This document shows positions 1 through 5,779 of a stretch of 6,704 nucleotides of DNA, piece by piece; position 1 is the first letter of the stretch, and each line of letters begins with the position of its first letter. The notes beneath the pieces are model-generated. The model searched no databases. It was not told the origin of the DNA and saw only the letters and a list, made by a program, of their open reading frames with translations. Origin of the DNA: Hyphomicrobiales bacterium (GTDB taxonomy: Bacteria; Pseudomonadota; Alphaproteobacteria; Rhizobiales; Xanthobacteraceae); the NCBI GenBank assembly GCA_016201085.1, contig JACQDO010000478.1:1-6704 (forward strand). Direction: 5' to 3'. The position numbers and the translations under genes were made by a program.

Positions 1-182
1 CGACCGACGCCCATTTCGTGATCTGCGGCGGCGCGCCGATGGATGGGCCCCGCCACATCTGGTGGAATTTCGTATCGTCGCGGAAAGCACGCATCGAGCA
101 GGCCAAGGCCGAATGGAAAGCTGGCCATTTCGGCAAGGTGCCGGGCGACGAGATCGAGTTTATCCCGTTGCCGGAGAAGTGA
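1..182 (+). CDS. Pirin family protein, C-terminal end (5' truncated by window edge)
   Basis: An open frame enters from the left edge (first full codon at base 3) and ends at TGA 180-182, giving 59 residues that start [18 protein letters not shown] and end IEFIPLPEK. The string [18 protein letters not shown], followed by an ERIEQAK-like helix and a KVPGDE..FIPLPE tail, is the characteristic end of the pirin C-terminal cupin domain. Pirins are bicupin proteins of about 230-300 residues; some have quercetin 2,3-dioxygenase activity and others act as redox or transcription cofactors. The metal ligands lie in the N-terminal cupin, outside this window, so activity cannot be judged. The gene converges on aspS with a 152-bp palindrome-rich gap between them. 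The family call is firm; the biological role is unknown. Confidence 0.9.
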   Translation, partial: TDAHFVICGGAPMDGPRHIWWNFVSSRKARIEQAKAEWKAGHFGKVPGDEIEFIPLPEK

Positions 183-199
183 CACGCACTTGCGTGTCA
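180..199. repeat. Perfect short palindrome overlapping the pirin stop codon
   Basis: TGACACGCA at 180-188 and TGCGTGTCA at 191-199 are perfect reverse complements separated by CT, so the transcript can fold into a tight hairpin of 8-9 bp. The first three bases are the stop codon of the pirin gene. A second small hairpin follows at 209-221 (CGCGC, GAA, GCGCG), with TTTT at 238-241, about 17 bases after it. Together they could slow or end pirin transcription, but there is no T-run right after either stem, so a classical intrinsic terminator is not shown. Confidence 0.55.
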
Positions 200-267
200 T
201 CACCGAGCCGCGCGAAGCGCGTGACCCGGTATCTCGCTTTTGGACGTACATTGACTTCCTAAGCGGG

Positions 268-326
268 ATGGCCGGGGCATAGGCGAGCGAAGCGACGCCG
301 TCCTTCGGACGGCTATGCCCGGCCAT
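268..326. repeat. 59-bp imperfect palindrome between convergent genes (REP-like, possible bidirectional terminator)
   Basis: The left arm ATGGCCGGGGCATAG (268-282) pairs with the right arm CTATGCCCGGCCAT (313-326) over 14 bp with one bulged G. Inside it is a second perfect hairpin, GCCGTCC / TTC / GGACGGC (297-313), and an alternative small stem GGCG (282-285) with CGCC (296-299) around the core GAGCGAAGCGA (285-295). It lies 9 bp beyond the aspS stop and downstream of the pirin gene, so both transcripts would run into it. Palindromes built on ATGGCCGGG...CCCGGCCAT are, from memory, very common between genes in Bradyrhizobium and relatives. No T-tract follows on either strand, so a terminator role is inferred from position and folding only. 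Confidence 0.7.
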
Positions 327-334
327 GACAGAAA

Positions 335-2128
335 TTATTTCTTCGGCAATTCCAGCCTGATGTGCAGCTCCTTGAGCTGCTTGGCGGTGACTTCCGACGG
401 CGCGCCCATCAGCAGGTCCTCGGCGCGCTGGTTCATCGGGAACAGCACCACCTCGCGCAGGTTCTCCTCGCCGGCCAGCAGCATGACGATGCGGTCGATG
501 CCGGGCGCGATGCCGCCGTGCGGCGGCGCGCCGAGCGAGAGCGCGTGCAGCATGCCGCCGAATTTCGTCTCCAGCACGGTTTCATCATAGCCGGCGATGG
601 CGAAGGCCTTCTTCATTACCTCGGGGCGATGATTGCGGATGGCGCCTGACGACAGCTCGGTGCCGTTGCAGACGATGTCGTACTGGATCGCCTTGATCGA
701 CAAGAGCTTGTCGTTGTCCTTCGGGTCGAGCGCGAGGAATTCCTCGACGCTCAGGTTCGGCATCGAAAACGGATTGTGCGAGAAGTCGATCTTCTTGTCT
801 TCCTCGTTCCATTCGTACATGGGGAAGTCGACGATCCAGCACAGCTCGAAGCGGTCCTTGGCGATCAGGCCGAGCTCCTCGCCGACTTTGCCGCGCGCGG
901 GGCCGGCGAACTTGACGAAGTCCTTCGGCTTGCCGGCGACGAAGAAGCAGGCGTCGCCGACGCCGAGGCCAAGCTGATCGGCAATCTGCTTGGTACGCTC
1001 CGGCCCAATGTTCTTGGCCAAGGGTCCGGCGCCGCCCTCCTCGCCCTCGCGCCAGAAGATGTAACCGAGTCCCGGCTGGCCCTCGCCTTGCGCCCACGAG
1101 TTCATGCGGTCGCAGAAGGCGCGGTTGCCGCCGCCCTTGGCGGGAACGGCCCACACCGCATTGCCGGACGTTTCGAGAATGCGCGCGAAAATCTTGAAGC
1201 CGGAGCCACGGAACGTTTCGCTCACGTCCTGCATGACGATCGGATTGCGCAGGTCCGGCTTGTCGGTGCCGTATTTCGTCATCGCCTCGGCATAGGGGAT
1301 GAGCGGAAATTTCGGCGTCACATGCTTGCCGTTGCCGAACTCCTCGAACACGCCGCGGATCACCGGCTCGACCGCATCGAACACATCTTGCTGCGTGACG
1401 AAGCTCATCTCGAGATCGAGCTGGTAGAACTCGCCGGGCGAGCGGTCGGCGCGTGCGTCCTCGTCGCGAAAGCAGGGCGCGATCTGGAAATAGCGGTCGA
1501 AGCCCGCCACCATGATGAGCTGCTTGAACTGCTGCGGCGCCTGCGGCAGCGCGTAGAACTTGCCGGGATGGATACGCGAGGGCACCAGGTAATCGCGCGC
1601 GCCTTCCGGCGAGGAGGCGGTGAGGATCGGCGTCTGGAATTCGAAGAAGCCGCCGGCCTTCATGCGGGCGCGGATCGAGTCGATGACGCGGCCGCGCAGC
1701 ATGATATTGTTGTGCAGCTTCTCGCGGCGCAGATCGAGGAAGCGGTATTTGAGCCGGATATCCTCCGGGTAGTCCTGCTCGCCGAACACCGGCATCGGCA
1801 GCTCGGCGGCCGGTCCCAGCACCTCGATCTCGTCGATATAGACCTCGACCTGGCCGGTCGGCAGCTCCGGGTTCTCGGTGCCGGCTGGCCGCCGACGCGC
1901 CTTGCCGTCGATGCGCACCACCCATTCCGCGCGCAGCGTCTCGGCCAACTTGAAGGCCTTGCTGTCGGGGTCGGCCACGACCTGGGTGAGGCCATAATGG
2001 TCGCGCAGGTCGATGAACAGCACCCCGCCATGGTCGCGGATGCGGTGGCACCAGCCCGAAAGTCGCACCATCTGGCCGATGTCCGCCTCGCGGAGCGCGC
2101 CGCAGGTGTGTGAGCGATAGCGATGCAT
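335..2128 (-). CDS. aspS: Aspartyl-tRNA synthetase, probably non-discriminating (Asp/Asn)
   Basis: This 597-residue class IIb synthetase charges tRNA(Asp) with aspartate in the cytoplasm. The N-terminal anticodon-binding OB fold covers about residues 1-105 ([21 protein letters not shown]). Motif 1 is near 153-183, the QAPQQFKQ segment is at 196-203, motif 2 is near 211-243 ([20 protein letters not shown]), the bacterial GAD insertion is about 300-420, and motif 3 is at 538-551 ([14 protein letters not shown]). Length is normal for bacteria. His33 in RDHGG is the residue found in non-discriminating enzymes such as that of Pseudomonas, where E. coli has Leu; this suggests Asp-tRNA(Asn) is also made and then amidated by GatCAB. 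The start was placed at ATG 2126-2128 because [10 protein letters not shown] is the usual family start. Upstream ATGs at 2149 and 2176 are in frame but add non-homologous residues. No clear Shine-Dalgarno is seen for any of the three. Confidence 0.97.
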   Translation of the reverse strand: MHRYRSHTCGALREADIGQMVRLSGWCHRIRDHGGVLFIDLRDHYGLTQVVADPDSKAFKLAETLRAEWVVRIDGKARRRPAGTENPELPTGQVEVYIDEIEVLGPAAELPMPVFGEQDYPEDIRLKYRFLDLRREKLHNNIMLRGRVIDSIRARMKAGGFFEFQTPILTASSPEGARDYLVPSRIHPGKFYALPQAPQQFKQLIMVAGFDRYFQIAPCFRDEDARADRSPGEFYQLDLEMSFVTQQDVFDAVEPVIRGVFEEFGNGKHVTPKFPLIPYAEAMTKYGTDKPDLRNPIVMQDVSETFRGSGFKIFARILETSGNAVWAVPAKGGGNRAFCDRMNSWAQGEGQPGLGYIFWREGEEGGAGPLAKNIGPERTKQIADQLGLGVGDACFFVAGKPKDFVKFAGPARGKVGEELGLIAKDRFELCWIVDFPMYEWNEEDKKIDFSHNPFSMPNLSVEEFLALDPKDNDKLLSIKAIQYDIVCNGTELSSGAIRNHRPEVMKKAFAIAGYDETVLETKFGGMLHALSLGAPPHGGIAPGIDRIVMLLAGEENLREVVLFPMNQRAEDLLMGAPSEVTAKQLKELHIRLELPKK

Positions 2129-2166
2129 AGGCGGTTCCGGCCGATTCATTGGGGTGGAGGCGCGCG

Positions 2167-2195
2167 AAAAGCGCATGGGGGGTCGGCTTTGTCAA
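2167..2195 (-). promoter_or_regulatory. Candidate sigma-70-type promoter of aspS
   Basis: On the minus strand the sequence reads CTTGACA, with a perfect TTGACA -35 hexamer at 2195-2190. Seventeen bases further on is GCTTTT (2172-2167), a weak -10 candidate. Transcription would then begin near 2160, downstream of the most upstream in-frame ATG (2176), which supports one of the shorter aspS starts. The -35 match is good, but the -10 is poor, so this is a position-based suggestion. Confidence 0.35.
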
Positions 2196-2264
2196 GGCAA
2201 GGCGGCTTTGGTAAGCGGCTCGACAGACTCGAAAGTCATCTGCACAGTCGGGCTGAGAGTAGCC

Positions 2265-2268
2265 GGAG
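2265..2268 (+). promoter_or_regulatory. Shine-Dalgarno GGAG of the ThDP enzyme gene
   Basis: GGAG lies 6 bases before ATG 2275-2277, which is good spacing for a ribosome-binding site. It decides the start in favour of the longer reading with a lysine-rich leader, instead of the internal ATG at 2323 where family homology begins. Confidence 0.6.
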
Positions 2269-2274
2269 CGTTCC

Positions 2275-3939
2275 ATGTCCAAGACAAAACGGCCCAAACA
2301 GGCCAAACCGGCCAAAATCGAGATGTCCACCGGGCAAGCCACGGTGGCGACGCTCATCGCGCACGGGCTCGAGACCGTCTATGCGCTGCCGGGCGTGCAT
2401 AACGATCATCTGTTCGACGCCTTGCACGCGGCCTCCGACCGGCTGCGTGTCGTCCACAGCCGGCACGAGCAGAGCGCGGCCTATATGGCGCTGGGCGCGG
2501 CGCTCGCGACCGGCAAACCGCAGGCTTATGCGGTGGTGCCCGGCCCCGGCCTGTTGAATTCCGGCGCCGCTTTACTGACCGCCTACGGCATGAACGCGCC
2601 GGTACTGGCGCTGATCGGACAAATCCCGGCGGCGGCAATCGGCAAGGACCAAGGCCACCTGCATGAGATCCGCGACCAGGCCGGGATCATTGCCCGGCTG
2701 GTCGATCACGCCGCCTATATCAACGGACCGGCGGAGGCCTCGGCAAAGGTGGCCAAGGCGATCCGTTCGATGGCCCTGGGCCGTCCCGGCCCGGCCGCGC
2801 TCGAATGCGCCATCGACGTATGGGGCCAGCGCGGCAAGGTGGCGGCAATCGTGCCACCCATGCCTGCTCGGCCACCAAAGATCGACGACGACAAAGTGCG
2901 CGCCGCCGCCAAGCTGCTGGGCAAGGCCAAGCGTGTGCTGATCGTCGCCGGCGGTGGCGCGCAGGACGCCTCAGCCGAAGTGACGCTGCTGTCCGGAATG
3001 CTGCAGGCGCCCGTGCTCGCCTATCGCCGCGGTCGTGGGGTACTCGATGGCCGCAGTCCGTTTAGTGTCACGTTGCCCCTCGGTCATGAACTGTGGGCCG
3101 AGGCCGACGCGGTGCTGGCGGTCGGTACCAGGCTCAATCCGGCGACGGCGTGGGGCGTCGACAAAAACTTGGCGGTCGTGCGTGTCGATGCCGACCGGGA
3201 AGAGCCGGCGCGCAATCACAAGCCGAGGGTCGCGCTGATCGGCGATGCCGCGCCGATCCTGCGAGCGCTGATCGACCGGCTCGCAAAATATAATGCGCGC
3301 CGTCTCTCGCGCGGCGACGAGATGCGGCAGCGCCAGATCAAATGGCGCCAGCGCCTCGGCAAACTCGCGCCCCAGCTTGCTTTCCTCAAGGTGATCCGTG
3401 ACGAGCTGCCGGAGGACGGCATCTATGTCGACGAGGTCACGCAAATGGGCTTTGCCGCCCGCCTCGCTTATCCGGTCTACAAGCCGCGCACGTTCCTGTC
3501 GCCCGGCTTCCAGGACAATCTCGGCTGGGGCTACGCCACCGCGCTCGGCGCGCAACATGCGCGGCCCGATGTGCCGGTGCTCTCAATCAACGGCGACGGC
3601 GGCTTCATGTACACGGCTAACGAGCTCGCCACCGCCATGCGCCACCGCATTCCCTTGGTGGCGGTGGTGTTCGCCGACGGCGCCTTCGGCAATGTGCGCC
3701 GCATCCAGGAGGAGCATTACGGCAACCGCCTGATTGCCTGCGATCTGGCCAATCCGGATTTCGTGAAATTCGCCGAAAGCTTTGGCGCCGCCGGCCGGCG
3801 CGCCCGCACACCGGATGAACTCGCCGTAGCGCTGCGGCAATCTTTCGCAGCGCGCGAGCCGACGCTGATCGAGGTGCCGGTCGGGCCGATGCCAAGCCCC
3901 TGGGAGTTCATCCACATGCCGCGCGTGCGCGGGAGATGA
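2275..3939 (+). CDS. Thiamine-diphosphate-dependent enzyme, acetolactate synthase-like (substrate unknown)
   Basis: The 554-residue protein has the three-domain layout of the POX/acetolactate synthase superfamily: N-terminal pyrimidine-binding domain (about 17-180), central domain (205-335) and C-terminal diphosphate-binding domain (385-535). The catalytic Glu that activates the cofactor is E65 in [14 protein letters not shown]. The metal/diphosphate motif starts at G440-D441-G442 ([18 protein letters not shown]); the usual NN at its end is A467-D468 ([11 protein letters not shown]), after the normal 24-residue gap. [18 protein letters not shown] replaces the GTDAFQE-type segment of true IlvB, so this is probably a different decarboxylase or carboligase acting on a 2-oxo acid. 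The first 16 residues are lysine-rich ([14 protein letters not shown]) and outside the conserved fold. The gene is divergent from aspS and reaches rnd with no gap. Family is sure; reaction is not. Confidence 0.93.
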   Translation: MSKTKRPKQAKPAKIEMSTGQATVATLIAHGLETVYALPGVHNDHLFDALHAASDRLRVVHSRHEQSAAYMALGAALATGKPQAYAVVPGPGLLNSGAALLTAYGMNAPVLALIGQIPAAAIGKDQGHLHEIRDQAGIIARLVDHAAYINGPAEASAKVAKAIRSMALGRPGPAALECAIDVWGQRGKVAAIVPPMPARPPKIDDDKVRAAAKLLGKAKRVLIVAGGGAQDASAEVTLLSGMLQAPVLAYRRGRGVLDGRSPFSVTLPLGHELWAEADAVLAVGTRLNPATAWGVDKNLAVVRVDADREEPARNHKPRVALIGDAAPILRALIDRLAKYNARRLSRGDEMRQRQIKWRQRLGKLAPQLAFLKVIRDELPEDGIYVDEVTQMGFAARLAYPVYKPRTFLSPGFQDNLGWGYATALGAQHARPDVPVLSINGDGGFMYTANELATAMRHRIPLVAVVFADGAFGNVRRIQEEHYGNRLIACDLANPDFVKFAESFGAAGRRARTPDELAVALRQSFAAREPTLIEVPVGPMPSPWEFIHMPRVRGR

Positions 3940-3983
3940 AAACGGTTGCCATGAGCGCGGATCGGGTTAGGTTGCCCAGCAAT

Positions 3984-5138
3984 ATGCAACCGATCATCAC
4001 CACTGAAGAACTGGCACAGGTCTGCGCGCGCATGGCGCGGCATCCTTTCGTCACGGTCGACACCGAGTTCCTGCGCGAGACTACTTATTACCCCCTTCTC
4101 TGTGTCGCGCAGATCGCCTCGCCCGACGAGGCTTTCGTGGTCGATGCGCTGGCGCCCGACATCGACCTTGCACCCTTTTTTGACCTGCTGACCGACGAAA
4201 AAGTGGTCAAGGTGTTCCACGCCGCGCGCCATGACATCGAAATTGTCTGGAACATGGCCAAGAAGATCCCGCATCCGATCTTCGACAGCCAGGTCGCCGC
4301 CATGGTACTCGGCTACGGCGATTCGATTTCCTACGACGCGCTGGTGCAGCGCATTACCGGCGACCAGCTTGACAAGTCGCATCGCTTCACCGACTGGACC
4401 CGCCGTCCGCTCAGCGACGCGCAAATGACCTACGCGCTGTCCGACGTGACGCATCTGCGCGACGTCTACGTCAAGCTCGCCGCCGATCTTGACAGACGCG
4501 GCCGTGCGAGCTGGGTCGAGGCCGAGATGGGCGTGCTCACCTCGCCGGAAACCTATCGCGCCGAACCGGAACGGGCCTGGGAACGGCTCAAAAGCCGCGT
4601 GCGCAAGCCGAAAGAACTGAGTGTGCTGATGGAGATCGCCGCCTGGCGCGAGCGCGAGGCGCAGAGCCGCGACGTGCCGCGCTCGCGTGTGCTCAAGGAC
4701 GACGCGATCGGCGATATCGCGACGCAAGCGCCCACCACGATCGAGCGGCTAGGCCAGTTGCGCTCGCTGCCCAAAGGCTTCGAGCGCTCGCGCTGGGGCG
4801 AGGCGATCGTCGACGCGGTCAAGCGCGGCATTGCGCGCGATCCCAAGACCTTGCCGCGGCTGGAGCGCTTCCGCCCGGCGCCGAACGGTGCCGCCACCGT
4901 CGAGTTGCTCAAGGTGCTGCTGCGCATGACCGCCGAGAGCCACGGCGTCGCCGCCAAGGTGATCGCCACCGTCGACGAGCTCGACCGTATCGCCGCCGAC
5001 GACGAAGCCGACGTGCCGGCGATGAAAGGCTGGCGGCGCGAATTGTTCGGCGAAAAGGCGCTGGCGCTCAAGCACGGCCGGCTGGCGCTGGCGGTGGAAA
5101 AGGGCAAAGTGGTGACGGTGGAACGTAGCCCGGATTGA
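3984..5138 (+). CDS. rnd: Ribonuclease D (DEDDy 3'-5' exoribonuclease with HRDC domain)
   Basis: RNase D trims the 3' ends of tRNA precursors and other small RNAs with two metal ions. From the start chosen here (384 residues), Exo I is DTEFLRE with D26 and E28, Exo II is [10 protein letters not shown] with D84, and Exo III is YALSDVTHL with Y150 and D154, so all five DEDDy residues are present. An HRDC domain follows at about 206-285 ([19 protein letters not shown]), then a second helical region. ATG 3984 was chosen because [14 protein letters not shown] matches the usual family start. In-frame ATGs at 3936 (overlapping the previous stop as ATGA) and 3951 would add 16 or 11 residues without family support, and none has an ideal ribosome-binding site. 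The final codons and stop (5136-5138) lie inside the left REP hairpin of the next element. Confidence 0.96.
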   Translation: MQPIITTEELAQVCARMARHPFVTVDTEFLRETTYYPLLCVAQIASPDEAFVVDALAPDIDLAPFFDLLTDEKVVKVFHAARHDIEIVWNMAKKIPHPIFDSQVAAMVLGYGDSISYDALVQRITGDQLDKSHRFTDWTRRPLSDAQMTYALSDVTHLRDVYVKLAADLDRRGRASWVEAEMGVLTSPETYRAEPERAWERLKSRVRKPKELSVLMEIAAWREREAQSRDVPRSRVLKDDAIGDIATQAPTTIERLGQLRSLPKGFERSRWGEAIVDAVKRGIARDPKTLPRLERFRPAPNGAATVELLKVLLRMTAESHGVAAKVIATVDELDRIAADDEADVPAMKGWRRELFGEKALALKHGRLALAVEKGKVVTVERSPD

Positions 5139-5156
5139 GCGACGCGAAATCCGGGG
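5125..5156 (+). repeat. Left REP hairpin (REP-L) with GTAG foot, overlapping the end of rnd
   Basis: GTAG (5125-5128) is followed directly by the stem CCCGGATT (5129-5136), an 11-base loop GAGCGACGCGA (5137-5147) and the complementary arm AATCCGGG (5148-5155). The 32-base unit matches the reverse complement of 5718-5749 at 30 of 32 positions; the two differences are neighbouring bases in the loop (AC against TA). GTAG at the 5' foot of a hairpin is the tetranucleotide recognised by RAYT proteins in E. coli REPs. The element encodes the last Ser-Pro-Asp and TGA of rnd. Confidence 0.9.
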
Positions 5157-5167
5157 TATGCTCAGAC

Positions 5168-5704
5168 ATGGTCCGATATCGGCGGAATTTCGTCGCGGGC
5201 GGAACGTATTTTTTCACAGCAACGCTCGTCGATCGAACATCGCACGCGCTGGTTGACCACATCGATGCCTTGCGTGCGTCGTTTCGCGCAACGCGGCAGG
5301 CGCATCCTTTTACCGTCGACGCAATCGTCGTTTTGCCGGATCATCTGCACGTCGTCATGACCCTGCCGCAGGGAGACGCGGACTATCCAACCCGGTGGCA
5401 ACTGATCAAACGCCGCTTCACCGCTGCCGTCGCCAAAGCTGGCGTATCAATCCCGCGCCACTCGAACGGCGAACACGCGTTGTGGCAGCGGCGATTTTGG
5501 GAGCACACGATCCGCGACGACCGGGATTTCGAGCGGCACGTCGATTACATCCACATCAATCCCGTGAAACACAGTCTCGTCACCCGCGTGCGTGACTGGC
5601 CGCATTCTTCGTTTCATCGTTATGTGCGAAATGGATTGCTGCCGGAAGACTGGGCCGGCGATGTCCGGACAGAGCAGGCGAATTTTGGTGAGCGGCGCGG
5701 GTGA
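5168..5704 (+). CDS. rayT: REP-associated tyrosine transposase (RAYT, Y1/HUH superfamily)
   Basis: A 178-residue single-domain Y1 transposase. RAYTs are HUH nucleases related to IS200/IS605 TnpA that bind and cut single-stranded REP hairpins. The protein opens with YRRNFVAGGTYFFTATL, the usual first strand of the family. The HUH motif is LPDHLHVV with H59 and H61, WQRRFWEHTIRDDRDF follows at 106-121, and the catalytic Tyr is Y127 in DYIHINPVKHSLV, with the conserved WPHSSFHRY after it (144-152). All expected catalytic residues are present and the frame is unbroken, so the enzyme could be active. ATG 5168 is chosen because homology starts there; the frame is open back to a TTG at 5135 inside the REP. 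The ribosome site is weak (GGGG at 5153-5156, 11 bases upstream). Two matched REPs flank it. Confidence 0.95.
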   Translation: MVRYRRNFVAGGTYFFTATLVDRTSHALVDHIDALRASFRATRQAHPFTVDAIVVLPDHLHVVMTLPQGDADYPTRWQLIKRRFTAAVAKAGVSIPRHSNGEHALWQRRFWEHTIRDDRDFERHVDYIHINPVKHSLVTRVRDWPHSSFHRYVRNGLLPEDWAGDVRTEQANFGERRG

Positions 5705-5717
5705 CCCTGCGCTCTGA

Positions 5718-5749
5718 CCCCGGATTTCGCTACGCTCAATCCGGGCTAC
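5718..5749 (-). repeat. Right REP hairpin (REP-R), inverted copy with GTAG foot
   Basis: Read on the minus strand, GTAG (5749-5746) is followed by the stem CCCGGATT (5745-5738), the loop GAGCGTAGCGA (5737-5727) and AATCCGGG (5726-5719). It is the mirror partner of the unit at 5125-5156 with two loop differences. It begins 13 bases after the RAYT stop and ends 30 bases before the ppx stop. It could also act as a folding barrier between the convergent RAYT and ppx transcripts, although no T-run follows it. Confidence 0.9.
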
Positions 5750-5779
5750 GCCTCTACTGTGCCGCATCCGGGGAACGCC

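Larger units (their letters stand above)
5125..5749 (+). mobile_element. RAYT/REP unit: transposase gene bracketed by inverted REP hairpins
   Basis: A 625-bp unit consists of REP-L, a complete RAYT gene and REP-R in inverted orientation, with the GTAG feet at the two outer ends. It sits between the convergent genes rnd and ppx. Hand counts of two 60-base samples inside the RAYT gene give 36 and 32 G+C (60% and 53%), against 43 in an rnd sample and 45 in a ppx sample (72% and 75%), consistent with a separate origin. RAYTs are usually domesticated single-copy genes that mobilise or maintain REPs, not classic insertion sequences, so current mobility is not claimed. Confidence 0.85.

Noticed and set aside
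776..2113. A 445-codon open frame on the + strand opposite aspS
   Set aside because: It is antisense to a clearly conserved synthetase; its translation is Ala/Arg/Leu/Val/His-rich low-information sequence with no recognisable motif, as expected from GC-rich codons read backwards.
2129..2176. A 613-residue aspS reading from ATG 2176
   Set aside because: The extra 16 residues are not part of the AspRS fold, and the TTGACA box at 2195-2190 would place the transcript start downstream of that ATG.
2251..2274. CTGAGA just before the ThDP enzyme gene, recalling the THI-box of a thiamine riboswitch
   Set aside because: The rest of the riboswitch (the CCTGATCTGG-type half and its stems) is absent and there is no room for it before the ATG.
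585..2357. A 590-codon open frame on the minus strand overlapping aspS in another frame
   Set aside because: The translation is Arg/Ala/Pro-rich and out of frame with the AspRS motifs; a typical high-GC shadow.
3717..4727. A 336-codon frame on the minus strand opposite rnd and the end of the ThDP gene
   Set aside because: It crosses two well-supported genes on the other strand and shows no family motif.
5135..5167. TTG at 5135 as the RAYT start, adding 11 residues
   Set aside because: It lies inside the REP hairpin, overlaps the rnd stop and adds no conserved residues; homology begins at ATG 5168.
5125..5749. A classic IS200/IS605 insertion sequence
   Set aside because: The YIHINPVK tyrosine context, the WQRRFWEHTIR segment and the GTAG-footed REP pair fit RAYT; there is no TnpB gene and no IS200-type left and right ends.
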